Part shown: piece after piece, positions 1 to 5,325 of the stretch
Layout: each line of letters begins with the position of its first letter
Numbering within the stretch: the stretch's first letter is position 1
DNA from: DAIRVC01 sp036803025
GTDB taxonomy: Bacteria > Chloroflexota > Anaerolineae > Anaerolineales > E44-bin32
Assembly (NCBI GenBank): GCA_036803025.1
Contig: DAIRVC010000156.1
Span: forward strand, 1-6,275
DNA length: 6,275 nucleotides
Direction of reading: 5' to 3'
Position numbers and translations under genes: made by a program
The notes under the pieces: generated by a model
What the model was told of the DNA's origin: nothing
Databases searched by the model: none
The model's input: the letters and a program-made list of their open reading frames with translations, nothing else

Positions 1-618
1 CATTTCCGCCCCTATCAGCGCCAGCGCGAGGAGGCTCTGTTCCTGGAAGGCGACCCGGCCGATACCTATTACCTCATCGCCGAAGGGCAGGTCAAGATCG
101 TGCAGTCGTCCTCCGAAGGGGATGTGGTCATCCTGCACATCCTGGGGCCGGGTGAGCTGGTCGGCGCCTTGCCCAACCTGAACGACGGCACCTACCCCGC
201 CAGCGCGATCGCCCTGGGCGAGATCTTGGTCTTCGCCGTCACCCCCGATGACTTCGAAGCGATACTGGAGCGCTACCCGCGCGTGGCGATCAACTTGCTG
301 CATTTCGCCGCCGGCAAGCTGCGTGCCGCGCACGACCGGCTGCGCGAGCTGGCCACCGAACGCGTCGAACGCCGGATCGCCCGCACGCTGACGCGGCTGG
401 CGCGCCAGATCGGCCGCAAGACCGAACAGGGCCTCCTGCTCGATGTGACGCTCTCACGCCAGGACCTGGCCGAGTTGAGCGGTACCAGTCTGTTCACGGT
501 CAGCCGCACTCTCAAGGAATGGGAACGGCGGGGGCTTCTGCAAGCCGGGCGCGAGCGGATCGTCCTCCTCAACACCCACGGCCTCGTCTCATTGGCCGAC
601 GATCTTCCGGGCTCCTGA
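1..618 (+). CDS. Crp/Fnr-family transcriptional regulator (5' truncated)
   Basis: The frame is open from base 1, so the start lies off the window; 205 residues are visible, against about 220-240 usual for the family. The GTG at 100 is internal, because the reading before it already matches the cyclic-nucleotide-binding fold (a GDPADTYYLIAEGQVKI stretch). A beta-roll effector domain covers about visible residues 1-90, with GPGELVG in the phosphate-cassette position. A long dimerisation helix follows, then a winged helix-turn-helix (LSRQDLAELSGTSLFTVSRTL). The Arg-Ser pair that binds cAMP in E. coli CRP appears replaced (TYPASA), so the ligand is probably not cAMP. In the recognition helix the Ser-Arg of FNR is kept, but the Glu three residues before that Ser is Phe. 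Any N-terminal Fe-S cysteines would be off the window. By analogy with Dnr/NnrR regulators and the downstream nirK, a role in nitrogen-oxide or oxygen control is plausible but inferred. Confidence 0.9.
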   Translation, partial: HFRPYQRQREEALFLEGDPADTYYLIAEGQVKIVQSSSEGDVVILHILGPGELVGALPNLNDGTYPASAIALGEILVFAVTPDDFEAILERYPRVAINLLHFAAGKLRAAHDRLRELATERVERRIARTLTRLARQIGRKTEQGLLLDVTLSRQDLAELSGTSLFTVSRTLKEWERRGLLQAGRERIVLLNTHGLVSLADDLPGS

Positions 619-628
619 CCGCCCGGGA
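605..628 (+). other. Small GC-rich hairpin at the end of the Crp/Fnr gene
   Basis: CCGGGC (607-612) and GCCCGG (621-626) form a 6-bp stem, extendable to 8 bp by a G-U and an A-U pair, around the 8-nt loop TCCTGACC that contains the TGA stop. No T-run follows, so it is not a convincing intrinsic terminator. It may protect the 3' end or cause partial attenuation before the next gene, or be chance in GC-rich DNA. Confidence 0.3.
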
Positions 629-674
629 CCGATCGCCGCCGCAACCCGTATCCCACCAGTCATCTGTTTTCGGA

Positions 675-680
675 TATACT
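675..680 (+). promoter_or_regulatory. Possible -10 element upstream of the deacetylase gene
   Basis: TATACT matches the sigma-70 -10 consensus TATAAT at five of six positions. It lies in the only AT-rich patch of the 90-bp spacer and 28 nt before the ATG, which suits a start site near 687. No recognisable -35 box is found about 17 bp upstream (the bases there are CCCACC), so this is a weak or activator-dependent promoter, or chance. Confidence 0.35.
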
Positions 681-696
681 CTGTCGCATTACCGCT

Positions 697-703
697 GGGA
701 GGG
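697..703 (+). promoter_or_regulatory. Ribosome binding site of the deacetylase gene
   Basis: GGGAGGG ends 5 nt before the ATG at 709. It is the only purine-rich Shine-Dalgarno-like run nearby, and it supports that start over alternatives in other frames. Confidence 0.6.
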
Positions 704-708
704 ATTGG

Positions 709-1524
709 ATGTCGGACGGGCTGCGTTTGATGGCGGTGCTGGCCCATCCCGATGACGAATCAGCCGGGATGGGCGGCACGCTGGCGCGCTGCGCCGCGGA
801 GGGGATCGAAACGACCGTGGTCTGCGCGACGCGCGGCGAACGCGGCTGGAACGGACCGGAAGGCGAGTTCCCCGGCCTGCAGGCCCTGGGTGCCACCCGC
901 GAAGCCGAATTGCGGCGTGCGGCGGACATCCTCGGCGTGGCGCGGCTCGAATTCCTCGACTACATCGACGGCGACCTCGACCAGGCCGATCCGCTGGAGG
1001 CCTCGGGTCGGATCGCCCACCTGATCCGCCGAATCCGTCCCCAAGTCGTGGTCACCTTTCCTCCCGACGGCGTCTACGGCCACCCCGATCACATCGCCGT
1101 CAGTCAGTTCACCGCTGCGGCGTTGGTACGCGCCGCCGATCCCACCTCCCTGAATGGCGGGCTACCTCCCCACCGCGTCGACAAGTTCTACTTCATGGTC
1201 GACCGCCAGGAGGTGGCGGACACGTACCAGCAGGTCTTCGGCGATCTGTGCATGACGATCGACGGCGTGAAGCGCTGCTTCACCTCCTGGCAGGACTGGG
1301 CCTTGACCACCTGGATCGACACCTCGGCCTTCGCCGAGACCGCCTACCGGGCTCTGGCTTGCCACGCGAGTCAGATGGCCGGCCTGTTCGGCTCCCGGCC
1401 CGTCAGCGATGAGGTCCGCCACAAGCTGTTCGGCAGCGGCACCTTCTACCGGGCGTACAGCCTGGTCAACGGCGGGCGGGCCGTCGAACGCGATCTCATG
1501 GCCGGATTACGGCAGCCAGGCTAG
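709..1524 (+). CDS. PIG-L/LmbE-family zinc-dependent deacetylase
   Basis: A 271-residue cytoplasmic enzyme of the PIG-L family (PF02585), whose members remove an N-acetyl group from GlcNAc-type conjugates (MshB, Mca, BshB, GlcNAc-PI deacetylase). The signature AHPDDE is at residues 12-17: His13 and Asp16 are the expected zinc ligands and Asp15 the catalytic base. HPDH at 125-128 supplies the third zinc ligand, His128 by alignment with MshB. GGTLA (about 22-26) and CATRGERG (about 39-46) match the family. The ATG at 709 has a good Shine-Dalgarno, and the signature falls at its normal distance from the N-terminus. No signal peptide or membrane segment is seen. The gene ends 6 bp before the S51 hydrolase and probably shares its transcript. 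The substrate is unknown; mycothiol or bacillithiol metabolism is possible, but nothing else in the window belongs to those pathways. Confidence 0.9.
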   Translation: MSDGLRLMAVLAHPDDESAGMGGTLARCAAEGIETTVVCATRGERGWNGPEGEFPGLQALGATREAELRRAADILGVARLEFLDYIDGDLDQADPLEASGRIAHLIRRIRPQVVVTFPPDGVYGHPDHIAVSQFTAAALVRAADPTSLNGGLPPHRVDKFYFMVDRQEVADTYQQVFGDLCMTIDGVKRCFTSWQDWALTTWIDTSAFAETAYRALACHASQMAGLFGSRPVSDEVRHKLFGSGTFYRAYSLVNGGRAVERDLMAGLRQPG

Positions 1525-1530
1525 GCCGGC

Positions 1531-2316
1531 ATGCCGATCGCATTGATCGGGGGCGAGGAATTCGCCGACGGCTTCGAGGACGTCCATGCCCGGCTGGCGC
1601 ACGAACTGATCGCCCGCAAGCCCAACGGCCGCGAACTGCGCCTGGCCTTCCTTCCGACCTGCGCCGCCGGCGACGGTCCGGCATCCGTGGAGCGTTGGTG
1701 TCGGACGGCCGAAGCGCGTCTATCGGCCGAAGGGGTGCGCGTGCGCTCACTCCCGATCGTCGACCGCCGCAGCGCCGGCGATGCTGATCTGGTGGCCTGG
1801 CTACGACAGGCGGATTGGATCTACTTCGGCGGCGGGTACCCGCACGTCGCCATCCCGATCCTGGCCGGCACGCCGGCGTTGGAGGCTGTGCGCGCGGCCT
1901 GGCAAAGCGGCGCCCTTGTCGCCGGCGCCAGCGGCGGCGCGATGCTCCTGTGTTCGCGCGCCTGGGTCGTCACACCCGAGCTCGAATCCGCCATCGACGC
2001 CCTGCGCGGCCAAGACGAGTCGGCCGCGCATCTGCCGGGCGTCGGCTTTGTGGACGGCATTGGCCTCCTCCCGGCGACGCTGTGCTGGCCGCACATGAAC
2101 CTGGGTTTCTCGCTTGCCTGGCTGCGACAGGGGGCGCTGCCGCCGCAGCACACGCTGATCGGGCTCGACGAGCAAACGGCGGTTGTCACCCGCGGCGGGG
2201 CCTGGCAAGTGCTCGGTCGGGGCCGGGCCCGCATCGTTGATCCGGGCTACATCGTTCATGATTTCGTTCACGGGGAGACCATCCCCGCCCCTGTCCTTAG
2301 CGGAGCCAATCCATGA
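1531..2316 (+). CDS. Peptidase S51 / cyanophycinase-like serine hydrolase
   Basis: A 261-residue protein of the S51 superfamily (class I glutamine-amidotransferase-like fold: dipeptidase E, cyanophycinase and relatives), which cleave Asp-linked peptide or amide bonds with a Ser-His-Asp/Glu triad. It opens with the typical ALIGGEEF strand. FGGGYPHV (99-106) is the family glycine loop. GASGGAM contains the nucleophile elbow, with Ser134 as predicted nucleophile. PHMN places the catalytic His at 188, and LIGLDEQTAVV is the conserved cyanophycinase-like IGxDExTA segment near the C-terminus. There is no signal peptide, so it is probably cytoplasmic. The ATG at 1531 has only a weak AGG upstream; coupling to the deacetylase 6 bp before may drive translation. 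It overlaps the aminotransferase start by ATGA. Many S51 relatives have no known substrate, so the family is secure but the reaction is not. The usual Q/R-binding features of true cyanophycinase are not evident. Confidence 0.85.
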   Translation: MPIALIGGEEFADGFEDVHARLAHELIARKPNGRELRLAFLPTCAAGDGPASVERWCRTAEARLSAEGVRVRSLPIVDRRSAGDADLVAWLRQADWIYFGGGYPHVAIPILAGTPALEAVRAAWQSGALVAGASGGAMLLCSRAWVVTPELESAIDALRGQDESAAHLPGVGFVDGIGLLPATLCWPHMNLGFSLAWLRQGALPPQHTLIGLDEQTAVVTRGGAWQVLGRGRARIVDPGYIVHDFVHGETIPAPVLSGANP

Positions 2317-3506
2317 ACAGCCTCTCCCCGCGGTTGGTCGGGATCCAGGAACGTCTCGGCCCCTTGCTGCACATCCTGACGGATCCGGCCGTCGAGGCCT
2401 GCCTGGGCGACCCGGCCGCCTGCGACTTTCTCTTCGGAAACCCTCAGGAAATGCCGCTGCCCGGCTTCGTCCGGGCGCTGCAGGACAACCTTCCGCCGCG
2501 CAACAAGGACTGGTTCGCCTACAAGATGAGCGAGCCCGAGGCGCGGCAAGCCGTCGCCGACAGCCTGCACCGCTGGCGGGGGGTCGCATACGACCCGCGG
2601 GATATCCTATTGACCAACGGAGCCTTCGCCGGTTTGCGGATCGTCATCGACGCGCTGGCCGGGCCTGGCGACGAGGTCATCTTCCTCAGCCCGCCGTGGT
2701 TCTTCTACGAGCCCCTGATCCAGGCGGCCGGGGCGCAGGCGGTCCGCGTCCGGGTCGACCTGAACACGTTCGACCTCGACCTGGCGGCACTCCGCCAGGC
2801 GATCTCGCCACGCACCCGTGCGGTCATCGTGAACTCGCCCAACAACCCCACCGGCCGCATCTACCCGGCGGAGACGCTGCAGGGACTGGCCGCCTTGCTC
2901 GACGAAGCCGGCCGTCGCCACGGCCGCCCCGTGTACCTGATTTCCGATGAGGCCTACAGCCGGATCATCTACAACGGACGGCCGTTCGTCAGCCCGACCT
3001 CGTTCCATCCGCATTCCTTCTTGATCTATACCTACGGGAAGACTCTGTTGACCCCCGGCCAACGCATCGGCTACATCGCCCTCCCGCCGGAGATGCCGGG
3101 ACGGGAGGAGGTGCGCCGCGGGATACTCACCTCTCAGCTCTTGACCGGCTACGCGTTCCCGAATGCCCTTCTCCAGCACGCACTACCTGACCTGGAGAAG
3201 CTCTCGATCGACGTCGAGCACCTGCGCCGGAAGCGCGACCATATGGCCGGCGCCCTGCTCGAGCAGGGGTATCAGCTCCACATCCCCGAAGGCACCTTCT
3301 ACCTCCTGCCGAGGTCGCCGTGGCCCGACGACGAGGCCTTCGTCCGGCTCCTGAGGCAGCAGCGGATCTACTGTCTGCCGGGGAGGGCGGTGGAAATGCC
3401 CGGCTACTTCCGCATCTCCCTCACTGCCAACGACCAAATGCTGGAGCGCTCGCTGCCTGGGTTCGCCGCCGCGCTGGCGCACGCCCGCAGCCAGGCGCCC
3501 GCCTGA
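2313..3506 (+). CDS. Aminotransferase, class I/II (PLP-dependent fold type I)
   Basis: A 397-residue pyridoxal-phosphate aminotransferase of normal length. Visible landmarks, with aspartate aminotransferase equivalents, are: SPNNPTG with Asn178 (Asn194), SDEAYSR with Asp212 (Asp222) and Tyr215 (Tyr225), TYGKT with the Schiff-base Lys243 (Lys258), PGQRIGY with phosphate-binding Arg251 (Arg266), and GYFRISL with Arg367 (Arg386), which binds the substrate alpha-carboxylate. All key residues are present, so an active enzyme on an amino acid or 2-oxo acid is expected. The lysine motif is TYGK rather than the common SFSK. The start is fixed by the ATGA overlap with the hydrolase and by GGAG at 2302-2305, 7 nt upstream. 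Translational coupling suggests it works with the hydrolase and deacetylase, perhaps transaminating an amino acid released by the hydrolase. The substrate cannot be assigned from the sequence. Confidence 0.92.
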   Translation: MNSLSPRLVGIQERLGPLLHILTDPAVEACLGDPAACDFLFGNPQEMPLPGFVRALQDNLPPRNKDWFAYKMSEPEARQAVADSLHRWRGVAYDPRDILLTNGAFAGLRIVIDALAGPGDEVIFLSPPWFFYEPLIQAAGAQAVRVRVDLNTFDLDLAALRQAISPRTRAVIVNSPNNPTGRIYPAETLQGLAALLDEAGRRHGRPVYLISDEAYSRIIYNGRPFVSPTSFHPHSFLIYTYGKTLLTPGQRIGYIALPPEMPGREEVRRGILTSQLLTGYAFPNALLQHALPDLEKLSIDVEHLRRKRDHMAGALLEQGYQLHIPEGTFYLLPRSPWPDDEAFVRLLRQQRIYCLPGRAVEMPGYFRISLTANDQMLERSLPGFAAALAHARSQAPA

Positions 3507-3550
3507 TCCCCTGCGCTCTCAAGATTGAAGGCCGCAACCGCGCCGCCTCT

Positions 3551-3564
3551 TTGCGCCAGCGCAA
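3551..3564. promoter_or_regulatory. Candidate Fnr/Crp-family operator upstream of the DUF1858-nirK pair
   Basis: TTGCGCCAGCGCAA is a perfect palindrome (TTGCGC, CA, GCGCAA) with the TTG-N8-CAA spacing of FNR/DNR/CRP-type sites (TTGAT-N4-ATCAA). It is in the 92-bp gap before a DUF1858 gene and nirK, and a Crp/Fnr regulator gene is about 3 kb upstream. The inner half-site (CG instead of AT) differs from FNR, which fits a recognition helix lacking the FNR Glu. Its centre (3557.5) is 41.5 bp before 3599, the classic class II activator distance if transcription starts there. Chance is not excluded in GC-rich DNA. Confidence 0.45.
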
Positions 3565-3586
3565 CGACTGGAACGCCGCCAGCGGC

Positions 3587-3592
3587 TACCCT
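3587..3592 (+). promoter_or_regulatory. Possible weak -10 element before the DUF1858 gene
   Basis: TACCCT keeps the T-A-x-x-x-T skeleton of a -10 box, and it lies where one is expected if the palindrome centred at 3557.5 acts as a class II activator site at -41.5. Transcription would then begin at or next to the ATG at 3599, giving a leaderless message. This would fit the absence of a Shine-Dalgarno for that gene. The match is only three of six, so this is a hypothesis. Confidence 0.2.
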
Positions 3593-3598
3593 GATCAT

Positions 3599-3859
3599 AT
3601 GGCGCTGCCCCATATCCCGGATGACGAGCTCTTGCGGCTTCCGATCACCGAGCTGCTCGCCCGTTGGCCGGAAGCGGTCCAGATTCTTCTCGACTTGCGC
3701 ATGGCCTGCGTCGGCTGCGACTTCGGCAGCTTCGATACCGTCGCCGAAGCCCTGGAGGTCCACGGCTTGACTGCGGCGACGTTTCTCGCCCAACTCCGGC
3801 CCGCTCTCCGGACCGCAGGCCCACATCCCCCCAGTGCAATCGAAGGAGGCCCTCGATGA
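3599..3859 (+). CDS. DUF1858 domain protein (hybrid-cluster-associated redox disulfide type)
   Basis: An 86-residue protein. Residues 10-65 carry the DUF1858 pattern: a helix LPITELLARWPEAVQILLDL, then MACVGC with Cys37 and Cys40, then a helical tail (TVAEALEVHGL). The CxxC is the conserved pair thought to form a redox disulfide or bind metal; relatives are found near hybrid cluster proteins and nitrogen-oxide genes. The ATG at 3599 begins just ahead of the domain. The frame stays open upstream to about 3320, but that stretch overlaps the aminotransferase and resembles nothing, so it is rejected as coding. No good Shine-Dalgarno precedes the ATG. The stop overlaps the nirK start (ATGA), implying translational coupling and a shared job, perhaps redox or copper-site maintenance or NO handling for NirK; that role is inferred. 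Confidence 0.85.
   Translation: MALPHIPDDELLRLPITELLARWPEAVQILLDLRMACVGCDFGSFDTVAEALEVHGLTAATFLAQLRPALRTAGPHPPSAIEGGPR
3843..3849 (+). promoter_or_regulatory. Consensus Shine-Dalgarno that fixes the nirK start
   Basis: AAGGAGG ends 6 nt before the ATG at 3856. It decides in favour of that start over longer in-frame options reaching back to 3664, which would read through the DUF1858 gene and bury the lipoprotein signal peptide inside the protein. Confidence 0.85.
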
Positions 3860-5274
3860 GATCGATCCGATCCCTTCCGGTCCTGCTCGCGGCCGCGGGC
3901 GCGGCCTTGTTGGCTGCCTGCAGCCCGGCCGCTGAGAGCCCGGCGCTCCCCGCCAGCCCGCCACCGGCCACCCAGGCGAACACGGCCGCGCCCGCCGCCG
4001 ACGTCGAATACACCTTACGCACCGGCGGCCCGGCCGGCGAACTGGCCTTCGTCGGCGTCGGCGGGGACATCGACGGGCAGGTCAATCCGACCCTGGCCGC
4101 CCAGCCCGGTCAGACGGTCCAGATCACGCTAATCAACGCCGACGGCATCCAGCACGATCTGACCATCGACGAGCTCTCCGTTCAGACCGACCAGGTCGGT
4201 CTGTCGGGGCAGCTCGACGAGGTGGTGTTCACCGTCGACCAGGAGGGCGAGTTCGTTTACTACTGCTCCATCCCCGGCCACCGGCAGGCGGGGATGTGGG
4301 GCACGTTGCTGGTCGGCAGCCCGGCCTCACAGGCGGCCGAGGGGCCGTCGATCGTGCGCGAGCCGACGGATGTCCCGCCGCCCATCGGCGACCGTCCCCC
4401 GACGACGGTGGCGGTAGACCTGACGACTCAGGAGATCACCGGCCAGCTGGCCGACGGGGCAACGTTCACCTATTTCACCTTCGACGGCACGGTGCCGGGT
4501 CCGATGATCCGCGTCCGCGTCGGCGACACCATCGAGCTGCGACTCCACAACCAGACCGACAGCGGATTCGCCCACTCCATCGACCTGCACGCGGTCACCG
4601 GCCCCGGCGGCGGCGCGGTCTTCACCCAGACGCAGCCGGGCGAGATGACCTCCTTCACGTTTCAGGCGCTCAATCCCGGCCTGTATGTGTATCACTGCGC
4701 CACCCCGAGCGTCGCCCACCACATCGCCAACGGGATGTACGGCCTGATCCTGGTTGAGCCGCAGGGCGGGCTCGCGCCCGTCGACCGGGAGTTCTACGTC
4801 ATGCAAGGCGAGGTGTACACGCTCCAGCCTTTCGGCACACAAGGTCATCTCGACTTCGACCACGCGGCTATGTTGAATGAGGACCCGCAATACCTGGTCT
4901 TCAACGGTGCGGCCGGCGCATTGACTCAGGACGAGCATGCGCTGCGCGCCAACGTCGGCGAGACGGTGCGCATCTTCTTCGGTGTGGGAGGCCCTAATCT
5001 GACCTCATCCTTCCACGTCATCGGGGAGATCTTCGATCGGACCTACGCGTTTGCAGCGTTGACCTCTCCGCCGCTGACCGACGTGCAGACCGTCAGCGTC
5101 CCCCCGGGTGGGGCGACCATGGTCGAGTTTCGTCTCGAGGTCCCGGGGCGCTACATCCTGGTCGATCACGCGCTCAGTCGTCTGGAGCGTGGACTGGCGG
5201 GCTACCTGTACGTGGAAGGGGAAGACCAGCCGGCCATCTTCAACGGCACGCCGACAGCCGGCTCGGGTCACTAG
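3856..5274 (+). CDS. nirK: Copper nitrite reductase lipoprotein with fused N-terminal cupredoxin
   Basis: A 472-residue NirK (nitrite to nitric oxide, outside the cytoplasmic membrane). Residues 1-22 are a lipoprotein signal peptide with lipobox LAAC (Cys22), followed by a Pro/Ala-rich tether to about 50. An extra plastocyanin-like domain spans about 50-155, with a full type 1 copper set: His100, Cys137, His142 and Met147 (CSIPGHRQAGM). The catalytic core follows. Domain 1 (about 178-305) has HSIDLH with His240 (type 1), Asp243 (catalytic) and His245 (type 2), then YHC with His280 (type 2) and Cys281 (type 1), and HHIANGM with His289 and Met294 (type 1). Domain 2 (about 310-460) has FHVIG with His387, the second catalytic residue, and DHAL with His438, the third type 2 ligand. 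Asp243 and His387 separate it from plain multicopper oxidases. N-terminal cupredoxin fusions are known in Hyphomicrobium NirK; the domain probably relays electrons. Dedicated Shine-Dalgarno, ATGA overlap with DUF1858, strong hairpin after the stop. Confidence 0.95.
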   Translation: MRSIRSLPVLLAAAGAALLAACSPAAESPALPASPPPATQANTAAPAADVEYTLRTGGPAGELAFVGVGGDIDGQVNPTLAAQPGQTVQITLINADGIQHDLTIDELSVQTDQVGLSGQLDEVVFTVDQEGEFVYYCSIPGHRQAGMWGTLLVGSPASQAAEGPSIVREPTDVPPPIGDRPPTTVAVDLTTQEITGQLADGATFTYFTFDGTVPGPMIRVRVGDTIELRLHNQTDSGFAHSIDLHAVTGPGGGAVFTQTQPGEMTSFTFQALNPGLYVYHCATPSVAHHIANGMYGLILVEPQGGLAPVDREFYVMQGEVYTLQPFGTQGHLDFDHAAMLNEDPQYLVFNGAAGALTQDEHALRANVGETVRIFFGVGGPNLTSSFHVIGEIFDRTYAFAALTSPPLTDVQTVSVPPGGATMVEFRLEVPGRYILVDHALSRLERGLAGYLYVEGEDQPAIFNGTPTAGSGH

Positions 5275-5279
5275 GATTG

Positions 5280-5321
5280 GGACCAGCTTCCCGCGAGCTT
5301 CGGCTCGCGGGAAGCTGGTTC
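5280..5321. terminator. Hairpin terminator between convergent nirK and glycosyltransferase genes
   Basis: A perfect 17-bp inverted repeat (5282-5298 with 5303-5319) encloses the loop TTCG closed by C-G, the extra-stable UUCG tetraloop on the plus strand. G-U and G-C pairs extend it to 5280/5321. It begins 7 nt after the nirK stop and ends 6 nt before the stop of the minus-strand gene, so it can serve both transcripts. The following T-tract is poor (TTCTCG on plus), so efficiency may depend on stem strength or another factor, and it may also shield the mRNA 3' end. Confidence 0.8.
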
Positions 5322-5325
5322 TCGA

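Noticed and set aside
605..628. Treating the CCGGGC/GCCCGG hairpin as an intrinsic terminator of the regulator gene.
   Set aside because: The stem is only 6-8 bp and is followed by GATCGCCGCC rather than a T-run, so it is listed only as a hairpin.
1801..2589. A 262-codon minus-strand open frame opposite the S51 hydrolase and aminotransferase.
   Set aside because: It is an antisense shadow in GC-rich DNA: an Arg/Ala/Gly-rich product without motifs, opposite two genes with intact catalytic residues.
2183..2950. A 255-codon plus-strand open frame across the hydrolase-aminotransferase junction.
   Set aside because: It is out of frame with both genes, low-complexity Arg/Pro/Gly composition, no motif. 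The aminotransferase frame over the same bases carries family signatures.
3525..3537. TTGAAGGCCGCAA as a second Fnr-type half-site pair.
   Set aside because: The spacing is TTG-N7-CAA, one base short of the family geometry, and the inner bases are not symmetric.
3320..3598. An upstream in-frame extension of the DUF1858 gene by 93 codons.
   Set aside because: It overlaps the last 187 bp of the well-supported aminotransferase gene, is Arg/Ala/Pro-rich like GC-driven shadow frames, and has no recognisable domain. The DUF1858 fold starts just after the ATG at 3599.
3664..3855. A longer nirK start that adds 64 residues.
   Set aside because: It reads through the DUF1858 gene in another frame and would bury the signal peptide and lipobox. 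AAGGAGG 6 nt before 3856 decides the start.
4327..4938. A 203-codon minus-strand open frame opposite nirK.
   Set aside because: It lies wholly opposite the NirK core, where all the copper-ligand codons are in the plus frame. It has no recognisable domain or ribosome binding site.
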